From: Ostrinia nubilalis
Lineage: Eukaryota > Arthropoda > Insecta > Lepidoptera > Crambidae
NCBI RefSeq assembly: GCF_963855985.1
Contig: NC_087097.1
Coordinates: forward strand, 1,893,001-1,957,000
Direction: 5' to 3'
DNA length: 64,000 nt
In this document: positions 23,641 through 34,741 of the stretch, one piece after another
How the letters are laid out: every line of letters begins with the position of its first letter
Numbering within the stretch: position 1 is the first letter of the stretch
Made by a program: the position numbers and the translations under genes
Notes under the pieces: generated by a model
Seen by the model: the letters and a program-made list of their open reading frames with translations, nothing else
The model's database searches: none
What the model was told of the DNA's origin: nothing

Positions 23641-24562
23641 AATGGTACCACAACAAATGGTTCTTACATAAGTAGGTATACCAAATTTCAGCTCAATCGG
23701 TTGAGGAGAACTGGTCTTAAATTCAATTGTAAGATTTGTTCCATCCATACTAACAAGTGAAGTCAATGTAAAGCTTGTAAATAAATAGCATTTTTTATAT
23801 CGTTTCGTTCTGGTTACAAAAACTGTTGTTTTGGGTTCTGGAAGTTCTAGAAGCCCGAACGTACTTGTCAGAACGCGTTTTTCTAGTAATTTTCAGCGTG
23901 CCTGCTGTATCTTTTTGGTAAATAATAGGTACTGGATTAACGATTAACGGACTTAGGATAATTTAACGGAAGTTAACGAGTCCGTTAACATTTTTTAAAG
24001 TTAACTTAAAAGTTAATCCGTTAATAGAAATGTTAACTTCGTTAATTAACGATTAACGGATTAACGAGTTAATGCCCAGCTATGTTAGCATTTAGCAAAG
24101 TGGTCTGAATAAGATTTCAATATAAATTCCTGACATGACTAGGCACTGACTGATTTGATTTGACTAATTATTTTGGGGGCATAACGAAATGAAATTAATT
24201 GAATGGAAATGTAATATGTACAGTAGTATATTTAGCTAAGTATAAACTAGTGCGAATAATTAATAAAGAAATATAAATTATTAATCGCTAAGCGCGTTTA
24301 CAAGACGTCCTAACTAACGCGACGAAGCGAATGAAAATGTAGAAAAGAAGACCTCGCGTCTCACCTAAGCTTGTTAAATTAGACGCAAACAACTGAAGAT
24401 CAAGCGATTTGTCATGTTATACGAAATAATTTTAGGGCTGTTTCTATAAACAAAAACAAAGTTTCTGTTGTTTATGTATTGTTAAAACTTTATTTTTGAA
24501 GTTGAGCCTTGCCTTCAATGTACGTGGTTGCTACGAGTATTACATATTTCAAGAATCGAATG

Positions 24563-24768
24563 GGCCCAGAACAGACGGTGAAACGATACTGCAACGAAAC
24601 TGCAACTGCTAGTTACTTTTGAGTTGCATCTAAGTTTCTGCCATAGCGTTCGTTGAGAGACCACACATGACGCGACCAGTTTGAAACTGAAAGTTTCAGT
24701 TTCATTCATCAGAATCATCACAAAGTTGCAGTTTCGTTGCAGCTGCGTTTCACCGTCTGTTCTGGGCC
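24563..24768. mobile_element. MITE with GGCCCAGAACAGACGG ends
   Basis: 206 bp; inverted GGCCCAGAACAGACGGTGAA / TTCACCGTCTGTTCTGGGCC with second inverted blocks GCAACGAAACTGCAACT. No clear target duplication. Confidence 0.75.
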
Positions 24769-26304
24769 TAACGAACAACTTTAACAGTTGTAAGTGTTGT
24801 AACATTACTGCTGAAATAAAGCATTATAACCTCCTCCTTTTTTGAAGTCGGTTAAAAAGTAGTTAACGTTAACTCCGATCTCCATGAATTCCGACCACAT
24901 TTAGACACTAATGATGTACTCATACCTACTCACAGTGAATTTTTATACCAATGTTATCTCTCTCATCATCTCTGTTATCATTGCATATAAATCAACACCC
25001 TGTATATAAAAAGGCACGTCTACTTTTACAACAGCTCTCATGTGCAACAAATTCATCTAACACTCAACGTTAAACGTCTGGACTTCACCTCCGCATACCA
25101 CACATTCCATTCGGACAACATACAACTCTGTGGCATGGCGATTAAATCTAGAGTAATGTCTTCGTCAGTCAACAGGCCATATTTAGCGAAAAGGGACAGA
25201 AATAACACAACCGATTTGTCTGATGCCAATTTAGTCTGTCAACAGATGTGTACTATGCCTTCTTGAGATCGCGCAAGTTCTGGCCGTTTCTGAAGCGATC
25301 GATTGGCAGAGAATTAAAGGTGGCATGGGATAGTGTTGTCAAGACTGATTACTTGTATCAAGTGTTTATGCACGCATGGTTTTCCTTTTTACTTACACCG
25401 AACCAAATATGGTGAATTCCGTCATATCTCAAAATAGTGTTACCATTTAGGCTGGTTGAAGTAAGAGTAATTAGATGTTGGACGAAAATTTTTATTTTGT
25501 TCATTATCTAAGTACAAACGAAGTGTTTGTGATAATTTTCACAAAATATCGGTCGGTCATCCATCCATTACTGACCTCGAAGCTATTATGCGAAAGGAAT
25601 ATAAGTATCTGTACCTCTAGATGGTTATTATTTACTATACAAAAGATTACCAATTGATGAGGCATTTTCAGAGACTTAGATAAAAATACTACATCAAGTC
25701 ACTGGAAGTCTATTCTAAATCACAGTTTATTTTACTGTGCTCTACTTTCAATTACTCTGAATTCTCTATCGAAATCACAAGCAAATTTAACTATGTTTCT
25801 ATGAAAACGTAAATTTCAGAAGTGTTTAGTACAGCCGTCGCGCACACAATATGGTCTTGGCAAAGAACTCAGAGTAGCAAATATATTGCATACAATTGGA
25901 ATGCTAATACTGTGCAATTAGTTTCAGCTTATGTATCTTAATAAATAGCAACTAATTAGTTTATATTTATCTGCATTATCAGATATGTTGGCTAAGTTAT
26001 AAATACTTGTATTTTAGAATCATAATAAAGTTGAATAACGATCAAAGACAGATTTACACACAATGAAATCTTAAGATAACGACGTATGGATTAAGCTGCG
26101 ATGGCACATCAAACTTATGGACACTAGCATCATAAGTTATTTCAATAAGTACCTACTATTTTCGAACGAAGCTGACGTCACATCTAGTTAACAATTTTAA
26201 TCTAGGGTATCATAAGTTTATAATTTTCTAAAGGAAGTTGTAGCACTTTAGTCTTAGTATTTTTTATTTTATTTTATGACACCATATATTAATTTAGACA
26301 TGGT
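24769..26304. other. No gene recognised
   Basis: Includes a short TTTTTTGAAGTCGGTTAAAA dispersed-repeat end at 24840 and an ACACCCTGTATATA end at 25000. Otherwise AT-rich sequence without supported features. Confidence 0.5.
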
Positions 26305-26318
26305 AATTTTATTTGCTG

Positions 26319-26460
26319 ATCCGTCCGACCGACGACCTGATAAAGGTAGCGGGAAGGCGCTGGATGCAGGCCGCTACCAACCGTGCGATGTGGAAGTCAT
26401 TGGGGGAGGCCTATGTTCAGCAGTGGACGTCCTGTGGCTGAAATGATGATGATGATGATG
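26319..26460 (+). mobile_element. RTE-like LINE 3' fragment with ATG tail, 14-bp TSD
   Basis: Codes DDLIK then MQAATNRAMWKSLGEAYVQQ, stop and a GATGAT tail. Flanked by AATTTTATTTGCTG at 26305-26318 and 26461-26474. The right copy of that duplication includes the first bases of the next element. Confidence 0.8.
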
Positions 26461-26470
26461 AATTTTATTT

Positions 26471-26569
26471 GCTGGATGCGAGCAGCGCAGGACCGGTGGT
26501 TATGGAAACCCTTCGGGGAGGCCTTTGTCCAGCAGTGGACGTCATTTGGCTGAAACGAACGAACGAATG
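26471..26569 (+). mobile_element. RTE-like LINE 3' fragment with CGAA tail, 10-bp TSD
   Basis: Begins GCTGGATGCGAGCAGCGCAG (coding WMRAAQDR) and ends GAAACGAACGAACGAATG. Flanked by AATTTTATTT at 26461-26470 and 26570-26579. Confidence 0.75.
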
Positions 26570-26579
26570 AATTTTATTT

Positions 26580-27859
26580 CAAACTGTACCTACATAAGAA
26601 TGTCGAATGGATGAGTGATAGGGAAGTGTTTGGAGCAAGGTTACTCTATAAAAAAAGTGATGAAACTTGTAGTAACAGTCCACAGTCCCTTTCCGAAGGT
26701 GAAAAAACATATTACACACCGATTGCACAATAATTTGTATATAATAAACAAATGTCAATTGTTTTGCGACATTGCGAAAATATTCCTAAGGCATGTCATT
26801 TTAATATAGTACATTGCAAATATATTCCTAGAAAATTAAATAGTGCATGTCGATGTTGTTGAACTTGCATTTATGATGGTTTTATACGTCCCCAAGTTTG
26901 TAGTTCATTGAATAATACTCAGCTTAGAGACTTATCTAAGTTCCAGAAAGGAACTAAAAAGAACTTATATCATTTTCCATTAATGATCTGTATCTACTGG
27001 AAACATTTTCTTTAATGCTACGTATAATGCCTTGGTACTTTTTATGTTCGGTTGAGATTTACATGGATTAGACATTAATGTCTATCAGGGAACAATAGTC
27101 ATCTATTTAAATGGAACATTTCGGAGTTTAGATGCTTTTCTTATCAAAATAAATTAAAGTCACTACATACTAAATAGTTATTACTAATAGAGTCATAGTC
27201 ATTATAAAAATCCAATTTCAACCATACAAGAAGAACTATGACAAGAAACAGACATACATAAGGATTGCCAAGCTCAGCTATAGGGGATTATTGATGAGGG
27301 GGTAACTGACATAAAGGGAGTAATTTATCAATAATGACATCAACTTCCAAGCATCGGTACTTTAAGTAGTAGATTTGATTGAGTCAAGCAGAAGCATATG
27401 AAGGCTCATGAAGCCTGACAGCACACCTTGGTAGGAAGGATGATCCACAGGTAACCAGAACTTGCCAGAATTTTCACCGCTTGACATTCGATTACATCCT
27501 ATTATAAAGTGACGTTTGGCGATACTTGCTCAATTTAAACATATCCTTCTACCACCAACCCAAATCGATACTCTAAAACTGAATACCCAAAATTCAAATT
27601 CCTTTGAAACTTTCAGGGCTTCAGCAGCAACAGAAATTGAACTTTTCCTCCCGTTGACACGGTTGATTTTTCGGGTTGTGGAATTTGTTATTCGTAAGAA
27701 TAGACTTGGCAAGCGGAGTTGTGAGGTGGTTTTGGATCTTGACGTAGCCCGGGTCTGAGTCACGCTTTGACAGGTCAGTTAACTACACTACGACACGCTG
27801 ATCTCAGGTTCCTATGGGATAGCAAAAATGTTTGCGAGTCCGAAAATAGAGTGTTTACG
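26580..27859. other. No gene recognised
   Basis: AT-rich. Open frames overlap on both strands at 27516-27763 but match no family I recognise and cannot both be real. Confidence 0.5.
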
Positions 27860-27965
27860 GGATTCGATCGTTCGTTTCAGTCAAATGACGTCCACTGCTG
27901 GACAAAGACCTTGCCCAAGGATTTCCACAACTACCGAGGAGCATCCAGGTGCTTTCTGCTACACG
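27860..27965 (-). mobile_element. RTE-like LINE 3' fragment (antisense)
   Basis: GTTCGTTTCAGTCAAATGAC followed by GTCCACTGCTGGACAAAGAC, the inverse of the CGAA-tail subfamily 3' end. Confidence 0.75.
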
Positions 27966-28512
27966 TTTACAGGATTGTACCCTATTAATAAGGTTTAGTT
28001 TTGTGATCTAATTTAATTTGTAAATAATATCACCTTGGAGTGTTATTTTAGTTTTCTTCTAAAAGTGATATTTTTGTTTACTTCTTAATGACTAAAATCT
28101 GTACCTACAAAAAACTGTTTGCTACAAATTCCATTAAAGTATTTTTAAATAACAAGATAAATATGCTTCAAACTATAATATCGTCAACATAAATCATGTG
28201 GATTCAGAAAGTTATTTTAATATCAGTAAATAAATGAAACGAAATTCTGAAGAATGAAATCAAATCTCATATGTAATTCAAAGTCCCGTGTGGTTTTCGC
28301 TATGTCACAGAGAGTCTTCATCATACTGTGTAATAAAAACACTTTGTTTCTTCCTTTCACCTGTTAAAGTTTATAATTGACAATTTTTTATCTCCCCTGG
28401 TGAATTATAGAGGGTGCTCATACAGTGGAGACTTATTGACCTGGTGATGATGATAATGAAAATCCTATCGATATTCAAGGTTCAATCCAGCGCTAACACT
28501 GTTAAAACACTT

Positions 28513-28632
28513 AGGCTGAGTTGCACCATCTTACTCTAACTTTGACAAACGTCAAAAATATGTCAAACTCCATACAAAAAACACCGGTTATCGTCATAGT
28601 TACGGTCAAAGTTAGGTGGTGCAACTCAGCCT
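28513..28632 (+). mobile_element. MITE, GGCTGAGTTGCA family (best copy)
   Basis: 120 bp flanked by inverted AGGCTGAGTTGCACCA and TGGTGCAACTCAGCCT. Internally semi-palindromic (CTTTGACAAACGTCAAA). No coding capacity. Confidence 0.8.
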
Positions 28633-29176
28633 TCCAGTCACCGTAGCTATTTGGTTCGATAGTTCAGCTAGGCGTGAACACTTAACTATACACAGACACA
28701 CGCTTATTTTAGCATATTATGAGTACACATGAAACAGGTGTTTATCTTCATAGCTAAAAATTTTCTGTGCACGTTACATTCTCAACGGTAAAAGCTATTT
28801 TGTTTTGAACATCATTGGAAATCACATAACTTATTACATCACTCAAAACACCTATCGCTATACATTAGCGCTACGGTCATAAGCGGAGCGTAATGTCAAA
28901 ACACACCACTCACTCATATGCGATTGTTTATGAATGGATTGAGGTGCGCTGGAGTCACTCCAGCTGGCTCACTCCGCCACCACTCATGCGGCTAAATATA
29001 CCAGGATTTGGAGACCAGGTGTGTCTAGCTACAGCGTCAATAGCAATTGGTTTGAGTGCGATGATGAGTGATGGGAATTTTATGAGGGCCTTCAGTGTGC
29101 CTTACATAATCATAGTTGACTGATGTTTTACGTACTTTTTAAGTCTTCTTCTTTATCTATAACATTCTAAAGCGTA
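28633..29176. other. No gene recognised
   Basis: Unassigned intergenic DNA. A plus-strand frame at 28893-29123 has no recognisable domain. Confidence 0.5.
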
Positions 29177-29383
29177 TCAACTATATTTATAAAAGCGAAA
29201 GGTCACTGATTGACTGACTCACTCATCACACGAAATTTTTTACACTACAAGTGCTAGGAGTCTCAAATTTTGATTTGAGATTCCTTTTAGAACCTAAGTG
29301 CTAACTAAGAACGGATTTTACGAAACGACACCCATGATAGGGTAAAACGGGATCCACGTGTACGAAGTCGCGGGCGCCGCTAG
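29177..29383 (+). mobile_element. Helitron-like non-autonomous element
   Basis: Starts TC after an A and ends in CGGGCGCCGCTAG before a T, the Helitron pattern (TC...CTAG inserted between A and T). Related sequence occurs on the minus strand at 50941-51155 and 62114-62300. Confidence 0.5.
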
Positions 29384-29616
29384 TGCATAAGTAAGTTCTC
29401 TCATTTCTCACTGAACGCTTTTTAAAGTTAACATAAAGTAGTTTAATCTAAGAAAATTACCCTGAAACCATTCAGCCTGTCCGACATTATCTAAGGTAGG
29501 TGTAGAACAGTGTTCTAAAATTAATAGTGACCTATTTCGCTTTTAAGGTGTTAGATATCTCTATTATAGCACATAGCTGATATCAAGCTTTCAAGAAGAG
29601 AGCGTATCTTCACCTT

Positions 29617-29728
29617 AAAGGCCGGCAACGCACCTGTAACGCCCCTGGGTCTGCGGGTGTCTATGGGCGACGGTAATCACTTACCATCAGGTGATCCGTC
29701 TGCTCGTTTGCCTCCTGTCACATAAAAA
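29617..29728 (+). mobile_element. Metulj-like SINE 3' part
   Basis: GGCAACGCACCTGTAACGCC followed by TTACCATCAGGTGATCCGTC and TGCTCGTTTGCCTCC then an A-rich tail. I recall this 3' end from lepidopteran Metulj-type SINEs. Confidence 0.6.
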
Positions 29729-30469
29729 AAAGTCTATATGGGATATGAACTGTAAGAATTATGAGGAGGAGTTTAAATATAACAATAGATAGACGAAGTC
29801 AAAAGCGGCTAACTTTTTTTATCAACCATGCTCAATGTCAGCGCACTGAAAGTCTGATTTTTTTTTGTGACTTACAGCTAAAATTAATTTAAATCTAATC
29901 CTAACATTAATGTAGAGCACATTAATGTTAGATTAGATTAAATGCAAAATTCGTAAAAACTATGACGTAAATAATTGAGAGAAGCCAAAAGCTCTTGATT
30001 GGTCTCATTATGTCAAAGAAGATATGAATCATTATCAATCCATGTCCCAGTTATCGATATTCAGACTCTACATAGATATTGTAGATGCTGTAAATTATTT
30101 TAACCCTAACACATAGAGCCTACCAAACCATTTGGTCTAGATTTATTGCACTGAACGATCTAAAATTATCTTTTCGCAAACAAGCTAGATCGTTACTAAA
30201 ATATGTTTTCAATCTATTACGATTGTGTCTAGAGAAGTGAACGAATAAAACGTAGAATATTCCTAATAAACTGAAACTCCTCGGTGTGTAGACTGTAGAG
30301 TTGAACTGAAATCATTTTTGTACAAATTGTTATCAGCCTATAAGTAGACGCTCACTGATATCACCATCATCTAAATCTTCTAGACTAGAAAATTCAATGA
30401 GAAAGATCCTCAATATGGCTGTATTTTAGTTTTAAATGCAAAATACGTGGGTCATCCACCCACAAAGGT
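29729..30469. other. No gene recognised
   Basis: Unassigned. A short inverted repeat around 29900-29940 (TCTAATCCTAACATTAATGT / ACATTAATGTTAGATTAGAT) could be a small foldback. Confidence 0.5.
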
Positions 30470-30474
30470 AGACT

Positions 30475-30595
30475 GACGACCTCACAAGTTAGACTGACGC
30501 GCAAGAAGGCGCTAGATGCAGGCCGCTACCAATCAGGCGATGTAGAAATCATTGGAGGAGGACTATGTTTAGCAGTGGTGGAAATTATGACGATG
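30475..30595 (+). mobile_element. RTE-like LINE 3' fragment, degraded
   Basis: Contains GCGCTAGATGCAGGCCGCTA and AGGACTATGTTTAGCAGTGG, then a decayed ATGACGATGAG tail. Confidence 0.7.
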
Positions 30596-30942
30596 AGTTT
30601 TAAATCATCTTCTACAACTTTCAACTCAGCATCGTCTCTACACTTTTTTCTATATTACGAGTAATTTACTAGAATTGTGTGTGTATTTTCTACGCGGCCC
30701 GGACACAAATAATTTATATTATGTGAGGTAAAATTCTATGTTTTTCCCGTTGGTCTTTAATTTTGTAACGTGTGGACGGCAGCCAACGTTAGCCACGGAT
30801 GGTGTTCGAGATAACTCAGCAAATAAGATAAACTTTAAAATCTTTGATGCCCGGATGCTAAAAGGTGACAAAGCCCGGTTACACTGTCATTAAAATAGCT
30901 TTTTTTTTATTAAGAACATTTATTTTTAAATGATTATTAGTC

Positions 30943-31012
30943 ACTTCAGCTAAATAGACGTCCACTGCTGAGGATAGGCCTTCTCCCAATAATTTCCACT
31001 TTTGCCAATCTG
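30943..31012 (-). mobile_element. RTE-like LINE 3' fragment (antisense)
   Basis: CACTTCAGCTAAATAGACGT followed by CCACTGCTGAGGATAGGCC. Confidence 0.65.
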
Positions 31013-31023
31013 TAGAGGCTCTA

Positions 31024-31158
31024 ACGCTTGTATTCACAAACAATACTACGAGTATGAGGTCTCACAATGCCACACGAACCAATCACAAAGCTCTATTCAA
31101 CGCTGTGCGTTTGATTTGCTGCTTCACATTAGCAAGCATCGTTTGTGAATACGGGCGT
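31024..31158. mobile_element. MITE, ACGCCCGTATTCACAAAC family
   Basis: Inverted ends (left ACGCTTGTATTCACAAAC, right GTTTGTGAATACGGGCGT) and an interior matching the copy at 51827-51974. Confidence 0.75.
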
Positions 31159-31804
31159 AAGATTATTATTAGTACCTACATGATTTGTCGTTAAGCCCTC
31201 CGAATAAGCGTTTGTTAGTCGTATACCTCGAAATCAAAAAATCCTTGTAGCTTTTCACCTATTCGCATTTCGCCGCGATATCAAAATTTCTGAATAGATT
31301 TTTATTCTTGTAGTATAATTTTTGATCGCTAATTACAATTGTCTAAAAAATTCATAGTAGATTTACTTTCCTGCCTGTCTTCACTGTAGTCGCTTTTCAC
31401 CTTGATAGATATTTGTTTGTAATGCGTTATTACTTTTTTTTTTTTTTTTTTTTTTTTGAAGGGACGCGCGCTGGTAGCTTGAGGAGCTTTTCCAGCTTCA
31501 CCGGGCAGAGTGGCGAGTACAGAAGGTACTCTAGCCGTTTGGCGATCGTCGGTGCGTGTGCCGACGAGGCCGAGTGTGGGCTTCGCGAAGCGAAGCCCAG
31601 GCTCGTCCGCGTCGGTCGCAGACCGACGTTCGCGATCGGGCCGTATCGAGCGCATAAGGCGCCCGATCAGTGGCGAACCCAACTAGAGGGTTGCCCACCG
31701 CAGTGTTGGACCAAAGTCCAGCCTACGGCGGGCTCACTCTAGTGGCCCGATCGAGGGGACTACGGACGCGGCCTGAGGGCGCCACGGTAGGCTCGGACCT
31801 CGGC

Positions 31805-34741
31805 TCAGGCCGTGTCCGGGGGACGGATAGGGGAGAACCGGCCCGGTACATGTCTGTACCGTCCGAAATGGAAAGCAGGGCCTCGTACTCGCCGGCGAGT
31901 ACGGTGTAACGAGCTACTGTGTTGTGGAGTAGTTGGCGTGCTTAAGGCAGTGATGTCTGTGTTCAGAAATTCGGTAATAGGATCGTCCGGGTCGTCTAGG
32001 ACATGCCTAGGTCGTCGGTATTGGGCAGCGACATCTTTCTGGGGTGTATACGTGGCGGCGCTAACGATAAGAGGGTTCTTGTGGTTGATCGCTTTATCAA
32101 AGTAGCGGCGAGAGGCTTCTTTCATAAAGTGATCAATCGATGGGATCTCGAAATCTCTATGGAGATTCGTATTACGCACGAACCACGGGGCATCCGCGGC
32201 TCGGCGTAAGAATTTGTTTTGGAGGGTTTGGAATTTCTTAAGGTCTGTGCAGGAAGTGTGAGCAAACACCGGACTGGCGTAAGTCAACACTGGACGGATG
32301 CAGGTTTTGTAAATTGTCAACTTATTTCTAAGTGACAATTTACTTTTCCTTCCAACTAGGTGGTAGAGTCGGTGGATGTAGTGGTTCGCACGGCTCAAGA
32401 CGCGTCTGAGGTGCGGAGCGAACGATAATCTCTGGTCGAGAGTGACACCTAAGTACTTGGCCTCACTTTTCCAAGGAATAGTTTGGTCAAATAAGGTGAG
32501 ATGGGTGGGGACATTAGGACGAGTGCGAACCGGAGGACGTTTCGCAGACAAAGCCCTAGAAAAGTACACTGCTGCACTTTTTTCGGGATTTACCTCGATA
32601 CGCCACTTCCTGAACCATTCGCCTAATTGTGTGACTGCGCGTTGGAGCGCCAAGATGACGTAATTCCGATTACGTCCGGACTTGTAGAGTGCGGTGTCGT
32701 CCGCAAACAGGGCTAAATCCGTATTCGGATATTTGGGGATGTCATTGACGTACAATGAAAAGAGGATGGGCGAGAGCACGGAGCCCTGGGGGACTCCGGC
32801 TCTTATGGGGCGGGGGGAGGAGAGGGAGCCATCTACTCGGTAACGAAAGGTGCGATTCGATAAAAAGTCACGTAAGATGTGCACGAGACTGTCCGGCACA
32901 CCGAGTTCGTAAAGCTTGTAAATCAAGCCATTGTGCCAGACTTTATCGAATGCCTTCGCTACGTCGAAGAATAGCACTCCTGTCCCTACGGGTGGCTTAG
33001 CAGTGAGGCCGCTAAGTATGTGCTCCGTTAAGCGGTGCACCTGTTGTACGCAGGAATGTGAGGCGCGGAAGCCAAACTGTTCGTTTATTAAGAGATTATT
33101 AGAAAAAACATAATCTCTTAATCGAGAGACAATTATACGTTCGTATAACTTACCCATGGTCTTTAAGAGACTGATGGGTCTGTAGCTTGTGGGGTCAGCC
33201 AGTTTCTTACCGGGCTTCGGGATGCCAATGACTTCTGCCTCTTTCCACGCGTCGGGAAAGATGCAGTGAGACATGGCCGCGTTGAAAATAGCAACCAAGA
33301 GGTATACTAGGGGGGCGGGCAGGGCGCGTAAGACTCTATTAGAGATACGGTCCGGGCCGGGGGCTTTGTTGGGACGGAAACCTTTGATTATCGTTCGCAC
33401 CTCGTCGACGTTGGTCGGGTCTAGGGTTGTGGTCGGAGGGAGGGCGGCTCTACGTTCGACTTCGCTGTCCACCATGCGGAGGTGGGCAGAGTCTACTGGG
33501 AGGGTACTGGGGGAGCACTGTGCTTCTAGACTGTCGGCTAGACATTCGGCTTTGGCGTCGTCGTCAAACGCAAGCGTTTGATCGGGACGTAAAAGCGGTG
33601 GCGTGGACGCTACGGTGTCAGACTTAAAGGCTCTCGTCAACTTCCAATAGGCTTGGTGAGATGGCGAGATTTCTTTAAGTAGATCATCCCACTGATTGTT
33701 ACGGAGTTCCGCGATACGGGCCTTGACAGCGCGCTGTAAGGAACGTAGGCGGACTCTGTTTTCCTTGGTTGGATAAGCGTCATAATCGCGAGTGGCTGCG
33801 TTCTTTGCCCTCAATAGTTCTCGCGCGTCGTCCGGCAACCTGAGACGGTGGTTAGCCATCGCAGGCACTTGCCTAGACGAGTCGCCGATGGCGACCGAGA
33901 TGTGACTAGTGAGCGCATCGATCGCGTGAATAGTTTCGTGAGGCGAAACTATATCGTCGGGGATTGAGGACAGTTGTGGGCTCTGACAGTTCCCAAGTTT
34001 TACCTTGAGTTTGTCCCAGTCCACAACTGTCTTCATAGTGGGTGTAGACTCAGGAGAGCCTAGTTGGAGTACGACCGGGCGATGGTCAGAAGTGAGCGCG
34101 TGCATGGTTTCTATAGAGTGTAGGCGGAGGCCTATATTCTTTAGAATTGCCATGTCCAGAATGTCGGGCCGATGCTCGACATTGTAAGGATAGTGAGTGG
34201 GCGTCATAGGGACTAAGATGTCAAAGATGAGTTCCTCAGAGAGTTCGCTTAACATGTTGCCATTGGCAGTGGATGTTACGCAACCCCAATGAGTGTGTTT
34301 GCTATTAAAGTCGCCGCCAAGAATGACTGCACTATTCATAGCAAAGAGGGCCTGAAAGTCGCTCCTTAAGGGAGTCTTGTTCGGGGAGAGGTAAACCGAG
34401 CCGATGAGGATGGGCTCGTGTCCGGTCATGGCTAGCCGACAGAGTGAGACTTCTAGGTTAGAGAGAGAAGGGGGATCGACTAAAGCACAGTGCAGAGAAC
34501 GCTTATAATAAATAAGCGTGCCGCCGCCACGTGTGGGCCTATCGTGTCTAATGATATTGTAGTTCGCTATCCTAGGATTGCGAATAGAGGGTGTTAGGAG
34601 GGTCTCTTGAACCAGAAAGATGTCGACCTGGTGGTCGGTAAGGAACTGAGTAACCTCGTCCTTTTGCTGTCTAAGACCGTTAGCGTTGAAAAATGCTAAG
34701 GTGATTGACCGGGGTTTGATCCTAGCGGTGGGATTAGCCAT
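31805..34741 (-). CDS. Jockey LINE ORF2 (endonuclease-reverse transcriptase)
   Basis: 978 residues from the ATG at 34741 (MANPTARIKPRS); the frame is open 11 codons further up, but the TAATG overlap with ORF1 favours this start. The N-terminal APE-like endonuclease has VQETLL, GGDFNSKHTHWG and SDHRPV; the reverse transcriptase has FFDVAKAFDKVWH, AGVPQGSVLSPILF and the catalytic FADDTAL; a thumb/C-terminal region follows. It nicks target DNA and copies the element RNA by target-primed reverse transcription. The frame is complete, so the element may still be active. Confidence 0.95.
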   Translation of the reverse strand: MANPTARIKPRSITLAFFNANGLRQQKDEVTQFLTDHQVDIFLVQETLLTPSIRNPRIANYNIIRHDRPTRGGGTLIYYKRSLHCALVDPPSLSNLEVSLCRLAMTGHEPILIGSVYLSPNKTPLRSDFQALFAMNSAVILGGDFNSKHTHWGCVTSTANGNMLSELSEELIFDILVPMTPTHYPYNVEHRPDILDMAILKNIGLRLHSIETMHALTSDHRPVVLQLGSPESTPTMKTVVDWDKLKVKLGNCQSPQLSSIPDDIVSPHETIHAIDALTSHISVAIGDSSRQVPAMANHRLRLPDDARELLRAKNAATRDYDAYPTKENRVRLRSLQRAVKARIAELRNNQWDDLLKEISPSHQAYWKLTRAFKSDTVASTPPLLRPDQTLAFDDDAKAECLADSLEAQCSPSTLPVDSAHLRMVDSEVERRAALPPTTTLDPTNVDEVRTIIKGFRPNKAPGPDRISNRVLRALPAPLVYLLVAIFNAAMSHCIFPDAWKEAEVIGIPKPGKKLADPTSYRPISLLKTMGKLYERIIVSRLRDYVFSNNLLINEQFGFRASHSCVQQVHRLTEHILSGLTAKPPVGTGVLFFDVAKAFDKVWHNGLIYKLYELGVPDSLVHILRDFLSNRTFRYRVDGSLSSPRPIRAGVPQGSVLSPILFSLYVNDIPKYPNTDLALFADDTALYKSGRNRNYVILALQRAVTQLGEWFRKWRIEVNPEKSAAVYFSRALSAKRPPVRTRPNVPTHLTLFDQTIPWKSEAKYLGVTLDQRLSFAPHLRRVLSRANHYIHRLYHLVGRKSKLSLRNKLTIYKTCIRPVLTYASPVFAHTSCTDLKKFQTLQNKFLRRAADAPWFVRNTNLHRDFEIPSIDHFMKEASRRYFDKAINHKNPLIVSAATYTPQKDVAAQYRRPRHVLDDPDDPITEFLNTDITALSTPTTPQHSSSLHRTRRRVRGPAFHFGRYRHVPGRFSPIRPPDTA

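Larger units (their letters stand above)
22170..24084. mobile_element. hAT-like non-autonomous element, 8-bp TSD, with nested insertions
   Basis: 1,915 bp with inverted CATAGCTGGGCA/TGCCCAGCTATG ends, flanked by TTAGCATT at 22162-22169 and 24085-24092. Both subterminal regions (22186-22325 and 23935-24075) are dense arrays of GTTAAC/CGTTAA motifs, as expected of transposase-binding repeats. Separate nested elements lie inside. No transposase is coded. Confidence 0.8.

Noticed and set aside
27516..27763. Overlapping ORFs on both strands
   Set aside because: No recognisable domain, no splice context, and no evidence favouring either strand.
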